Counted from the first letter of the stretch, positions 1 through 7,382 are shown. The stretch: 51,119 nucleotides of DNA from Erysipelotrichaceae bacterium (GCA_017432005.1 JAFRKA010000011.1:1-51119); one strand, 5' to 3'. Notes: a model not told the origin generated them from the sequence alone. Program-made: numbers and translations.

Positions 1-231
1 CTGGAAATGCTGGGAGAAGATGATCCGACTACATCGTTCCTGATCAGCGAGATGAAGAGACTGAACATGGATGTGAGTGACATCGAGATCAGAAAAGATG
101 TCACCAACGGCAAGGTGCTGATCATCCTGACCGGAGACAAGCGGACGATGTTCGTGATCGATCCGATCAGACCACATTATGAAGTTACAGAAAAGATGCA
201 GGGACTGCTGAATAAGGCAAGCGTAACTTGA
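1..231 (+). CDS. C-terminal part of an unidentified protein (5' end outside window)
   Basis: An open frame runs in from the left edge and gives 76 residues before a TGA stop. The visible part alternates acidic and hydrophobic stretches and ends in a short basic tail. There is no signal peptide or membrane segment in what can be seen, and I do not recognise a family. It converges on the XRE repressor gene across a hairpin. Its place beside the repressor-integrase module suggests it belongs to the mobile element, but it could also be host sequence next to the insertion. The missing 5' part would decide. Confidence 0.6.
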   Translation: MEMLGEDDPTTSFLISEMKRLNMDVSDIEIRKDVTNGKVLIILTGDKRTMFVIDPIRPHYEVTEKMQGLLNKASVT

Positions 232-237
232 AGTAAC

Positions 238-281
238 AAAAAAACTCGGATAAATATTTGATGGCATTTATTCCGAGAGTT
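238..281. terminator. Hairpin between two converging genes
   Basis: The arms at about 243-255 and 266-281 pair through the core ACTCGG/CCGAG and an AT-rich extension. On the minus strand the hairpin is followed by a run of U (the A-run at 238-244), so it fits as terminator of the repressor gene. On the plus strand the tail is weaker. Confidence 0.55.
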
Positions 282-310
282 TATTGTTAATCATGTTTCA
301 TCACTCATAT

Positions 311-883
311 CTATTTGTTAATATTCTTATCAAACCATGTATTAAACAATTGTTTGAAGTCTTCTTCATCAACCATTGTCGTTTTGCCTTGAGAGTATTC
401 GGTATACTTCCCACTAATATATGAATTATATTTGTCAGCAAAAAGATTTCTGCATTCAATTATTCTGTCAAATAAGAATTTCTCAATAGATTCACCAAAC
501 GGTTCAGCATCCAGGACGTTTTTGAAGAACTGATGAATATATGTTGGAGTGAAGCGATCTTTGTCTTTCTTGCTATATCCAAAAGAAGAAAGATATTCAT
601 CAATATTATCTGATGTGATTGTGCCCATGATATGACCATCTTCGTCACAGATGATATCATATTTTTCACTTTGAAGAAGATCAGGGTCGACATCAAGGAA
701 TTCACACATTCTGTCAAAATCGTTTTTGTTTTCCATGCGATTGTACTTAATGACACGATAGATGGTGTTTTCTCCTATACCGATGGCTTTGTATACATCG
801 GCTTGTGTTAATCCTTTTAGTTCAATTACTTTTCTGAGCATTCCTCCGTTTACGTAGAATGCTCTTTTATTCTTGTTTGCCAT
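311..883 (-). CDS. XRE-family (Cro/CI-type) transcriptional repressor
   Basis: The protein has 190 residues. A helix-turn-helix lies at about residues 12-50 (GLTQADVYKAIGIGENTIYR), followed by a C-terminal part of unknown fold that probably dimerises. The start at 883 is chosen over an upstream Met because an extended -10 box (TGT-TATAAT on the minus strand; the hexamer is at 890-895) sits only 6 nt before it and no Shine-Dalgarno sequence is present. The mRNA is therefore probably leaderless. The gene is divergent from the excisionase/integrase pair, and three equal operator-like sites lie between them. By analogy with phage and ICE control modules it should repress excision and its own promoter. 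The role is inferred from layout and the HTH. Confidence 0.8.
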   Translation of the reverse strand: MANKNKRAFYVNGGMLRKVIELKGLTQADVYKAIGIGENTIYRVIKYNRMENKNDFDRMCEFLDVDPDLLQSEKYDIICDEDGHIMGTITSDNIDEYLSSFGYSKKDKDRFTPTYIHQFFKNVLDAEPFGESIEKFLFDRIIECRNLFADKYNSYISGKYTEYSQGKTTMVDEEDFKQLFNTWFDKNINK

Positions 884-903
884 AACTGAATTATAACACA
901 GCC

Positions 904-976
904 ACCAAAAATGGAAGAAACATTTGACAACAACCAATAATGGTGGTAAAAATAGTGTATAACCACCATATTTGGT
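904..976. promoter_or_regulatory. Three ACCA-N4-TGGT operators and divergent promoters
   Basis: ACCAAAAATGGA (904-915), ACCAATAATGGT (933-944) and ACCATATTTGGT (965-976) share the half-sites ACCA and TGGT around an AT-only tetramer. Their starts are 29 and 32 bp apart. A perfect TTGACA (924-929) with TAAAAA 17 bp later (947-952) can serve as the rightward promoter, with the middle operator between the boxes. The leftmost operator lies just upstream of the -10 box of the repressor promoter. The likely ligand is the XRE protein encoded at 311-883. Confidence 0.7.
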
Positions 977-1018
977 GAATTTGGAATAAACAGAAACACA
1001 AAGAGAGGAGAGAAAGGA

Positions 1019-1216
1019 ATGGAAAAGATTTTACGAGTGAAACAGATTGCAAAAGAGCTTAACATCAGCAAGTCTACGGCCTGCAGGCTGGTGAAGCAGG
1101 TCAACGATCATTATGGCATCGATCCCAAGAGGATGCCGATCGAAGGCAGCTGCCCGGAATGGGCTTTCAACGAGTATTTCCAGCTGGACAAGGGAAGAAG
1201 AAACCATGCCGGCTAA
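1019..1216 (+). CDS. Small excisionase-like DNA-binding protein
   Basis: The protein has 65 residues with an N-terminal helix-turn-helix: LRVKQIAKELNISKSTACRL at about residues 5-24. Its size and its place directly before the integrase fit an excisionase or recombination directionality factor, though the family cannot be fixed by eye. A purine-rich ribosome site (GAGAGGAGAGAAAGG) precedes the ATG. Its last 11 nt overlap the integrase gene, so the two are probably translated together. It would be expressed when the divergent repressor is relieved. An alternative role is a simple activator of the element. Confidence 0.7.
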   Translation: MEKILRVKQIAKELNISKSTACRLVKQVNDHYGIDPKRMPIEGSCPEWAFNEYFQLDKGRRNHAG

Positions 1217-2306
1217 GCAGAGGAAAGATGGAAATTATGAGATTTCAGCAACGATCGGAGAAAAGAGAAGGCACTTCTACGGAAAGACCGCCCTTGAAGC
1301 GGAGGAGAAAATGTGGAGGGCAGTCATTGCATATAAAGACAATCGCCTGGAAGAATCAAACAGTACACTTACATTCAAAGCGATCCGCGATGAATGGTAT
1401 ATGACGAAAAGGAATTTCATAGAAGCGGCAACCAGAAGGATGTACGAGGTCGACTGCTTCAGCAAGATCGCGCCTCTTGATAAAAAGCCGATCTCGAAAA
1501 TCAGCGAGACTGATATCTGCAGGATTATGAATCCACTGAAAAGCAAGACCAATATTGCCGTAAAGGTTTACATGTGCCTGGATCAGATATTCAGGTACGC
1601 ACTGAAGAAAAGAATCATTTCATCCAATCCGATGGATCTTATCGACAGGCCGAAGAACAGGACGAAGGACAGGTCGAGAAGAGGGCTGACGGAAAACGAA
1701 AAGACGGTCATAGAAAATACAGAGTGGAATCATCGCCAGGAACTGCTGCTGAAACTGTTCCTGGACTACGGTCTGAGGAAAGAAGAAGCCACAGCACTGC
1801 AGAAGAAGAATATCGATATCGAAGAAATGACGATCACGATCGACCACGCCAACGACTATACGGTCAATGTTCCAAAGACGAAGAAACCGAAATCCGACGC
1901 GGGGGAAAGAGTCATTCCGATGCTTGATCGGGATGAGAAGTATTTCATGGATCTTATAAAGGATCTTGGCAACGACGATTATCTTCTTCAGATGGAAAAC
2001 GGGAAACCCCTGACCGAGAACAGCTACCGGCAGCTGTGGGACTCCATTCGCAGGAGAATGGACAGAACAGCGAAACAGCTGGAACTGATCATACCGAGAG
2101 ATCTGACGTCCAGAATCTGCCGGCACGATTATTCCATCAGGATCATGAATCTGTCCGATCGGGAACAGATGTATCTGATGGGACATGAGGATATCTCGAC
2201 AACCATAAAGAATTACCAGACCATCGGTGTGGAGCACATCAACAGAAAGGAGTTGAACAGGATCGGCAAAACGAAAAATGGATCCCCCAGTTCCGCCAAG
2301 AAGTAA
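1206..2306 (+). CDS. Tyrosine recombinase/integrase
   Basis: This 366-residue site-specific recombinase should integrate and excise the element. An N-terminal arm-binding region (about 1-60) is followed by a core-binding region and the catalytic domain. The first catalytic Arg lies in GLRKEEA, a Lys-rich beta turn in VPKTKKPKSDAGERVIP, and the nucleophile Tyr near the end in IKNYQTI after MGHED. The box normally written HxLRH reads RICRH here, so the first His is replaced by Arg. The ATG at 1206 overlaps the upstream excisionase-like gene, and the purine-rich AGGGAAGAAG lies just before it. Because the frame is open far upstream, a longer product starting near 1113 cannot be formally excluded, but it would share most of the excisionase sequence in another frame. 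Confidence 0.9.
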   Translation: MPAKQRKDGNYEISATIGEKRRHFYGKTALEAEEKMWRAVIAYKDNRLEESNSTLTFKAIRDEWYMTKRNFIEAATRRMYEVDCFSKIAPLDKKPISKISETDICRIMNPLKSKTNIAVKVYMCLDQIFRYALKKRIISSNPMDLIDRPKNRTKDRSRRGLTENEKTVIENTEWNHRQELLLKLFLDYGLRKEEATALQKKNIDIEEMTITIDHANDYTVNVPKTKKPKSDAGERVIPMLDRDEKYFMDLIKDLGNDDYLLQMENGKPLTENSYRQLWDSIRRRMDRTAKQLELIIPRDLTSRICRHDYSIRIMNLSDREQMYLMGHEDISTTIKNYQTIGVEHINRKELNRIGKTKNGSPSSAKK

Positions 2307-2322
2307 GAGATCCACGATTTGC

Positions 2323-2345
2323 AGATAAAGACAGCGCCTTTATCT
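2323..2345. repeat. Perfect 8-bp inverted repeat downstream of the integrase
   Basis: AGATAAAG (2323-2330) and CTTTATCT (2338-2345) are exact reverse complements separated by 7 nt. A separate 10-nt palindrome CGTTGCAACG lies at 2369-2378. Both sit in the gap between integrase and the RepA-like gene, where an attachment core, a regulatory site or a hairpin could lie. No second copy of either was noticed elsewhere in the window. Confidence 0.5.
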
Positions 2346-2393
2346 AAGTTTATTCTAACATCGAAAGGCGTTGCAACGTTCATTACATGTCTT

Positions 2394-3326
2394 ATGAATG
2401 GTATCAGAACCGTAAAGGAAATACTGAAAGAAGAAAGCACTGATGATATCTGGATCTGGGATTCCATCATCAAGGCAAAGACAATCAATATCATTTCCGG
2501 AGACGAGTCTTCGGGCAAGACAACGCTGATGATCAATCTGTGCAAGGCGATCTCGGACGAGGAGGATTTCCTCGGGTGCAGGACATCGAAACAGAAGATC
2601 CTCTATATCACTTCGGAGATGTCCGCAAGAGATATTTCAGCGGTATTCGAGAAGATCGGTCTGAAAGACAGCGACAATGTGAAGGTCCTGGAGCTTCATG
2701 ACGATCCGCTTTCGCTTCTTGGCTACAGCGTCATGAATGCCGACCTGGTCATCATCGATCTGTTCATCCAGATCCTGATCAACGAAGGCAAGGATCCCAA
2801 TGTCTACAAGGATGTCAACGAGGTCTATGGCGAACTGCGCAAAGGATCATCCTACAGGGACAAGACGATCATCCTGGTCCATCACCTCAACAAGCTGGGA
2901 GAGATCAACGGAAGCGTCAGCATCGGCGGAGCTTCCGATACCAGGATGATTCTGTCGATGCCGGAGAAAAGGCAATCCCCGGAACGTACACTTTCGATCT
3001 ATGGAAAGAACGTGGAACAGAAGGATATCCAGATCAGCTTCGACTTTTCATCCAGGATCATGAGTCTGTCTCAAAACAACAGCGACAAGCAAATCGATCA
3101 CGAACTGGCCTACATCATCGAGCAGACAGTTGCCAGGGGACAGATCTCCGGAAGCTGTCAGGAGGTATCGGCGATCCTGAAGCTTTCCCGCTTCGGAAGG
3201 AATCCCAATTCACTGAAAAGATATCTCAACGCCAACGTCGATGCGCTTAACGAAAATGACATCGAACTGGTATCGGAAAGATCGTCAAAGGAGAGGATCA
3301 TCAAGCTGATCCACAGGAAGCAATGA
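2394..3326 (+). CDS. RepA-like RecA-fold ATPase of the mobile element
   Basis: The protein has about 310 residues from this start. The Walker A motif is GDESSGKTTL, and the Walker B candidate is ADLVIIDLF. A later ILVHHLNK resembles the sensor region of AAA_25/RepA-type hexameric helicases. The C-terminal third looks like a winged helix. Such proteins act as helicase or replication factor of plasmids and integrative elements. The start is uncertain: a TTG at 2319 gives 25 more residues, but that region contains an inverted repeat. The ATG at 2394 lacks a clear ribosome site. The gene ends within a large dyad that precedes parA. Confidence 0.75.
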   Translation: MNGIRTVKEILKEESTDDIWIWDSIIKAKTINIISGDESSGKTTLMINLCKAISDEEDFLGCRTSKQKILYITSEMSARDISAVFEKIGLKDSDNVKVLELHDDPLSLLGYSVMNADLVIIDLFIQILINEGKDPNVYKDVNEVYGELRKGSSYRDKTIILVHHLNKLGEINGSVSIGGASDTRMILSMPEKRQSPERTLSIYGKNVEQKDIQISFDFSSRIMSLSQNNSDKQIDHELAYIIEQTVARGQISGSCQEVSAILKLSRFGRNPNSLKRYLNANVDALNENDIELVSERSSKERIIKLIHRKQ

Positions 3327-3375
3327 CACTATGACACTTTGAAAGGGGTACCCCTAAGAAACTGTCATTCTGTCA
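3324..3375. repeat. 52-bp symmetric dyad before parA
   Basis: The palindrome GGGGTACCCC (3345-3354) is flanked on the left by two TGACA half-sites (3324, 3332) and on the right by two TGTCA half-sites (3363, 3371). All are placed exactly symmetrically about position 3349.5. Overall 20 of 26 positions are mirrored. It overlaps the stop codon of the upstream gene and ends shortly before the parA ribosome site. It may be an operator for ParA, ParB or another element protein, or an RNA hairpin. Confidence 0.7.
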
Positions 3376-3392
3376 CAGGAGAAAGGAGAACG

Positions 3393-4166
3393 ATGAAAAC
3401 CATCAGTCTTATGTCAGCCAAGGGAGGCTGTTCAAAAACCACTACCAGCATCAATATCGCGGTAGGCCTGTCAAAAACAAGCAAAGTACTACTGATCGAT
3501 CTGGATCCGCAGGGAAACTCCTCCAAAAGATTCTTTGCAAACTATATGGAACTGGAGGGGATCTGCGAGCTGCTCAGAAAGGAAAAAGGATACGAGGAAT
3601 GCATCTATCATACGCAGTTCGAGAATCTGGACATCATTCCTTCCAAGAAGAATCTGTTCGTGTTGAAAAAGGAAATGCTCTATGCAAGCCATGGCATCCA
3701 GCAGCTGAAACTGAAGAATGCATTGGATCCGATCAGAAGAGATTATGACTATATCATCATCGACAACCATCCGGATATCGATCTGTTGATATCCAATGCC
3801 CTGATGTGCTCGGATATGGTGATCATACCGGTGAATCCGGATGCGGATTCCGTGGAGCTGTCCGATTCGATCGAAGGGATGAATCTGACGCTGCAGAACA
3901 TCAGGGAAGCTATCGAGGAAGGGGAGATCCCGGAGATGCAGTTCCGCATCCTTCTGACCATGACCGACAATACAAAAGCATCCAGAGTATTCGAAGATTA
4001 TCTGCGATCGGTTTATGGGGACTATGTTCTCAATTCATGCATCAATTACCAGTCCGCCCCGGTCAAGAACAAGAACAAATCCGGCGGCTTTGTGATCGAG
4101 AAGAATGATACCAGAATCGGAAACAGCTACAAGGCTCTGGTAGATGAGATAAGGAGTATCTCGTAA
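3393..4166 (+). CDS. parA: ParA-family partition ATPase with variant Walker A
   Basis: The protein has 257 residues. The start is set by AAAGGAG at 3382-3388. The deviant Walker A of this family (KGGxGKTT) is present as KGGCSKTTT, so the second Gly of the loop is Ser. The Walker A' region LLIDLDPQGN and the IIIDNHPDIDLL segment are typical of ParA/Soj. It should drive segregation of the element as plasmid or circular intermediate together with the ParB-like protein, whose ATG overlaps this stop (TAATG). A second ParA with a canonical loop lies at 48485. Confidence 0.9.
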   Translation: MKTISLMSAKGGCSKTTTSINIAVGLSKTSKVLLIDLDPQGNSSKRFFANYMELEGICELLRKEKGYEECIYHTQFENLDIIPSKKNLFVLKKEMLYASHGIQQLKLKNALDPIRRDYDYIIIDNHPDIDLLISNALMCSDMVIIPVNPDADSVELSDSIEGMNLTLQNIREAIEEGEIPEMQFRILLTMTDNTKASRVFEDYLRSVYGDYVLNSCINYQSAPVKNKNKSGGFVIEKNDTRIGNSYKALVDEIRSIS

Positions 4167-4909
4167 TGGATGAGAATATCACCAGAGGACTGTTCAATCC
4201 GGATTCCCTGACGGAAGCATCCAAGGGGAAAGTCAAAGCGATCGATGCCTATCTCATTAAGGAGAATAAACTGAATGAGATCTATTCCCAGGATGATATC
4301 GATGGTCTGAAGGAAAACATCCGGGAATTCCAGCTGTCGCAGCCGATCGTAGTCAGGAAGAATAAGGACGGCACCTATACGATCATCAGCGGCCACAGGC
4401 GTTTTAAGGCCTGTATGGAGCTGTTTGAAGAAGGGAAGGCACTGCTGTTCTTTGACAGGGAATACATCAACCAGGTGCCCTGCGTGGTCGACAACAGGAA
4501 GTATCAGAATGAGGATGACGAATTCCTGGCAATCGTATCCTCTAACGCGTCAAGAGTCCTGACTCCGGAAGAAAGAAAGAAGATCTATCTACGGCTGAAA
4601 GAGATTTATGACCGCAAATGCGCTTCCGGAGAAAAGCCTCCCGGAAGAGAAAGAGAAACGATCGCTTCCTGGATGGGTGTGACTGACCGTACGGTTCAGA
4701 ACTACAAGAAAGAACTTCAGAACGGTCAGACGCAGCGGCAGAACAATTCCGGGAAGATCGTAAAGAAACTGGCCGGCATCGAGAGATACTTCACGGATCT
4801 AGATATCGATGTCTACTCATCGGAAGAGAAGGACAGTTTCAGGCAGGCTGCCATCCCGGCGATCAATACCGTCATGCAGATGCTGGACATCGACGTTAAG
4901 GATCTGTAG
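4166..4909 (+). CDS. parB: ParB-family partition protein
   Basis: The protein has 247 residues. The ParB N-terminal nuclease-like domain is at about 30-130, with LSQPIVVRKNKDG and the signature SGHRRF (the family's GERR box). A helix-turn-helix at about 165-185 reads IASWMGVTDRTVQNYKKEL, and the C-terminal tail should dimerise. It is translationally coupled to ParA. A perfect 25-nt palindrome begins two bases after its stop codon and a shorter copy lies 237 bp further on, which makes those sites candidate parS centromeres. Confidence 0.9.
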   Translation: MDENITRGLFNPDSLTEASKGKVKAIDAYLIKENKLNEIYSQDDIDGLKENIREFQLSQPIVVRKNKDGTYTIISGHRRFKACMELFEEGKALLFFDREYINQVPCVVDNRKYQNEDDEFLAIVSSNASRVLTPEERKKIYLRLKEIYDRKCASGEKPPGRERETIASWMGVTDRTVQNYKKELQNGQTQRQNNSGKIVKKLAGIERYFTDLDIDVYSSEEKDSFRQAAIPAINTVMQMLDIDVKDL

Positions 4910-4910
4910 A

Positions 4911-4935
4911 CAAACGTGGAAAATTTCCACGTTTG
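4911..4935. repeat. Perfect palindrome, copy 1 (parS/operator candidate)
   Basis: The 25 nt are perfectly mirrored around position 4923, with core AACGTGGAAA on the left and TTTCCACGTT on the right. The site starts right after the ParB stop. The same 10-nt arms recur at 5150-5170. A simple hairpin in the parB mRNA is possible, but a second copy before the next gene favours a protein-binding site. Confidence 0.8.
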
Positions 4936-4993
4936 GTTTAGACCTATGGCTGTTAACGGAAACGTATACGCTCAGATAGATAAGCAGGATAAA

Positions 4994-5024
4994 GGAATTG
5001 TTTACAGTTTTGTAATACAATTCC
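4994..5024. repeat. Imperfect inverted repeat in the parB-mob intergenic region
   Basis: GGAATTGTTTAC (4994-5005) pairs with GTAATACAATTCC (5012-5024), with one extra base on the right arm. The segment GTTTACA inside it recurs at 5124-5130 and, reversed, at 5143-5149 as TGTAAAC. The region from 4910 to 5185 holds no credible gene. It may include oriT for the relaxase, a centromere or both. Confidence 0.5.
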
Positions 5025-5149
5025 GGTCTGAACAACCCGGCTCTGCCAGGTTTTGGCTTATTTATAAGGCTTTTGAAGAATTGTGAAATCATCCGATTTT
5101 GCATTGCAAAGTAGTACAAAACCGTTTACAAAACAGTATCACTGTAAAC

Positions 5150-5170
5150 AACGTGGAAATTTTCCACGTT
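5150..5170. repeat. Perfect palindrome, copy 2 (parS/operator candidate)
   Basis: This 21-nt perfect palindrome with the arms AACGTGGAAA and TTTCCACGTT is centred on 5160, 237 bp from copy 1. It lies 15 nt before the ATG of the ribbon-helix-helix-like gene, so binding here would also control that gene. Confidence 0.8.
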
Positions 5171-5185
5171 CAAAGAAAGGGCCAT

Positions 5186-5836
5186 ATGAAGAAGAAAGAA
5201 AACAGAGTCATGTCCTTCAGATTTGGTGATCATGTATTAGAGAAAATCGATTATCTGATGGAAGAGGATAAAAAGAAACTGGAGAAGATGGGTATCAAAC
5301 CAAGGACCAGAAAGGAGCTTGTTGAAGGAATCATTGAAGATTACTATCTTCGTTATATTACAAAATCCAGAGATCCGGATGTCGTGAACAGGATTGCCAG
5401 TATGGTCGATGACGTAACTGAAACCAGATTTAAAGGAATCGAAGACAAGATCGATGAGCTGCTGTTTCTGGCAGTAAAAAATGATATCGGTAATAAGGTT
5501 CTCTATCGGAGCCCGAGCGTTCTTCCTGCACCGCACAACAAGAAAGAAGCCATTGATATCTTTAAGGAGTCTTCAAGATGGAACGATGCATTGGATGAAT
5601 ATCTGGTTGAGCTGATGAAAAGAAAACCTATCAGCAGCTATCTCACTGAAGATGACGAAGAATATGATGACGATGATGAAGAATATGATGATGACGATGA
5701 AGACCGCAACGGTGAAGAGAGTGATGACGATGATGAAAAAGAAGAAATGAATAACCGGGATCATAATAACCGGAATTCCAGTTCAAAAACTTCTCTCGAG
5801 GAATACATGGATTTCTTGATGAAGGGAGGCAGGTGA
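5186..5836 (+). CDS. Ribbon-helix-helix-like relaxosome accessory protein with acidic tail
   Basis: The protein has 216 residues. The N-terminus (MSFRFGDHVLEKIDYLMEED, then a basic helix) fits a ribbon-helix-helix DNA-binding fold. The middle is helical. The region around residues 153-190 is an acidic repeat (EEYDDDDEEYDDDDE), encoded by two 21-nt units plus drifted copies. The gene lies directly before the relaxase, with overlapping stop and start, so a MobC-like role in oriT recognition is likely. The ATG at 5186 is chosen by the AAAGAAAGG before it. The palindrome 15 nt upstream suggests autoregulation or ParB control. Confidence 0.65.
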   Translation: MKKKENRVMSFRFGDHVLEKIDYLMEEDKKKLEKMGIKPRTRKELVEGIIEDYYLRYITKSRDPDVVNRIASMVDDVTETRFKGIEDKIDELLFLAVKNDIGNKVLYRSPSVLPAPHNKKEAIDIFKESSRWNDALDEYLVELMKRKPISSYLTEDDEEYDDDDEEYDDDDEDRNGEESDDDDEKEEMNNRDHNNRNSSSKTSLEEYMDFLMKGGR

Positions 5837-7065
5837 TGCCCGATCTCATCTGTAAAGCAAGGTATTTCCGCATGGGAGAGAAGGCTCCGAAGAACAGCTG
5901 CTTCAAAGGGAAGGTTTCTCCGGCATCCATATTCGGAGGTTCGAACAGCTATTTCAACTACACTGAGAGATACAATGACAGCGACAAGGAAAAAGCTTCT
6001 CTGATCGACTATACCGGAAGATATGAGCATACGATGACTTCCGACGGTTTTCTCGATTCAGAAGAAAAGAGGAAACAGTTTAAAGAGAAAGGCATGGAAT
6101 GCCTATCCAAGGAAGGATCCGTTGTTTACGAGATCATCTGCAGCATGGAGAACTATGAGAAAGCCAGCAATTATTCTCTGACCAATCAGGATCAGTTCTC
6201 TGCCGTCATAACAAAGATCATGCCTTCCTATATCAGATCGATCGGTCTCGATCCAAGGAATGTTACCTGGTGGGAGGACTTCCATCCTGAGAACCGCACC
6301 AGCATCACGCCACATCCTCATATCCACCTGCTGTTTTACGAGAATGAGCCTTCACATACATTCGATCATCTGTACGGAAAGCTTCCCAGAAAGGCTTTGA
6401 ATGACTTCAAGAGAATGTTTGCCAACGAAATGATCAAACGACAGGATTACGGAAGATACAGAGAGATCTTTAACGACATCAACATGAACAAGGCAAAAGT
6501 ATTGGACAGAGTCAAGCATATCAACCTTGACAATGTGAAGACCGTAAGGGATCTTTATGCCATCCTTCCGGAAGAGGGAAGGCTGCAGATCAATTCAGTT
6601 CATATGGCTCCCTACAGGGAAACCGTATACAGAGTGGTGGATGATCTTCTGGAATCAAAGAAGTGTCGAGAACAGTGGCACAGTTATATTGATTCTCTGA
6701 AACGGTATGATGACATAATCGATTCCCTGAATCGCTATGAGAAATCGGCAAGGAAAGAAACGGAGATTGCCAAGACAAGAGAGCAGATCGCAAATACAAT
6801 CCTAAAGGCAAAGAAAGATTTCACCAGAGACAGCAGCTACGAAAAGATCCTCTCCAATGAGAATCATAGATCCATTGATGGCGAGAAGGGAAAGATCTAC
6901 AAGGATCCTTCCATCGTCAGAGACAAGCTGTCATCCAGAAATCCGGAGCCTAATGTTAAAAGACTGATCAACGGACTGCTTGCCAAAAGACAGAAAGAGA
7001 TCGAGCAGGAGATCGAGGAATATCTCGATATGGGAAGAGATAAGGGGTACGAAATGTCCTTATAG
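5836..7065 (+). CDS. MobL-type relaxase
   Basis: The 409-residue protein is a putative DNA-nicking relaxase for mobilization. The metal-binding histidine cluster TPHPHIHLLF is at about residues 155-164. The N-terminus PDLICKARYF resembles MobL relaxases of Firmicutes, and the tail is a long charged coiled coil. A Tyr nucleophile is probably in the N-terminal half but cannot be fixed by eye. Its ATG overlaps the upstream stop (TGATG) behind AAGGGAGG. With no coupling protein or pore genes nearby in the window, the element would rely on a helper system. A replication initiator of HUH type is the alternative reading. Confidence 0.7.
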   Translation: MPDLICKARYFRMGEKAPKNSCFKGKVSPASIFGGSNSYFNYTERYNDSDKEKASLIDYTGRYEHTMTSDGFLDSEEKRKQFKEKGMECLSKEGSVVYEIICSMENYEKASNYSLTNQDQFSAVITKIMPSYIRSIGLDPRNVTWWEDFHPENRTSITPHPHIHLLFYENEPSHTFDHLYGKLPRKALNDFKRMFANEMIKRQDYGRYREIFNDINMNKAKVLDRVKHINLDNVKTVRDLYAILPEEGRLQINSVHMAPYRETVYRVVDDLLESKKCREQWHSYIDSLKRYDDIIDSLNRYEKSARKETEIAKTREQIANTILKAKKDFTRDSSYEKILSNENHRSIDGEKGKIYKDPSIVRDKLSSRNPEPNVKRLINGLLAKRQKEIEQEIEEYLDMGRDKGYEMSL

Positions 7066-7087
7066 GGCACCAGATCAGCAGTTTTCA

Positions 7088-7146
7088 TACGACACCCCCT
7101 TAAAAAACGGAAAAAAGGCACTCAGTTTACGACACTTTTACGACAC
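7088..7146. repeat. Three copies of TACGACAC downstream of the relaxase
   Basis: TACGACAC occurs at 7088-7095, 7128-7135 and 7139-7146. The last two form an 11-bp tandem repeat (TTTACGACACT). Short direct repeats of this kind can be iterons, oriT repeats or arm sites of the integrase. The rest of the 7066-7272 gap is AT-rich and without a credible gene. Confidence 0.5.
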
Positions 7147-7171
7147 TTTTCGATAAGAAGAGTGTTTTTCT
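7144..7171 (+). terminator. Terminator after the relaxase gene
   Basis: CACTTTTC (7144-7151) pairs with GAAGAGTG (7157-7164), allowing one G-U pair, over a 5-nt loop. TTTTTCTTT follows. Confidence 0.7.
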
Positions 7172-7272
7172 TTATGTTTCGTGGATTTGTGAGTTTCTTC
7201 TGTTCTTGTCGTTTCATACTGAACCATAATTCATAAAAAGCCTTATTTTAAAGGGTTTTTGGCATATTTGAA

Positions 7273-7297
7273 ATAAAAAAAGTCCTTTCGGACTTCT
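7273..7297 (-). terminator. Terminator of the tRNA cluster
   Basis: On the minus strand AAGTCC-GAAA-GGACTT is followed by seven T. It lies 9 nt past the 3' end of tRNA-Lys. Because it is intact and close, the junction with the mobile element must lie at lower coordinates. Confidence 0.9.
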
Positions 7298-7306
7298 TGA
7301 AATCAA

Positions 7307-7382
7307 TGGTGATTCCCTAGGGATTCGAACCCTAGACCCTCTGATTAAGAGTCAGATGCTCTACCAACTGAGCTAGGGAACC
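7307..7382 (-). tRNA. tRNA-Lys (anticodon CTT)
   Basis: A 76-nt cloverleaf with encoded CCA. The acceptor GGTTCCC pairs with GGGAATC. The anticodon loop is CTCTTAA, giving CTT, and the T loop is TTCGAAT. It is the last tRNA of the cluster, 3 nt from tRNA-Glu. Confidence 0.95.

Noticed and set aside
1113..1205. Longer integrase start upstream of 1206
   Set aside because: The extra 31 residues would be read in a second frame of the excisionase-like gene and do not look like an integrase N-terminus; the ATG at 1206 has a suitable purine-rich site.
5644..5745. Simple-sequence stretch as a promoter or origin AT-like region
   Set aside because: The GAT/GAA repeats keep the reading frame and encode an acidic tail, so coding explains them.
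7307..7382. tRNA-Lys as integration site of the left element
   Set aside because: The tRNA keeps its own terminator 9 nt downstream, and no repeat of its 3' end was seen at the other side; the junction must lie further left.
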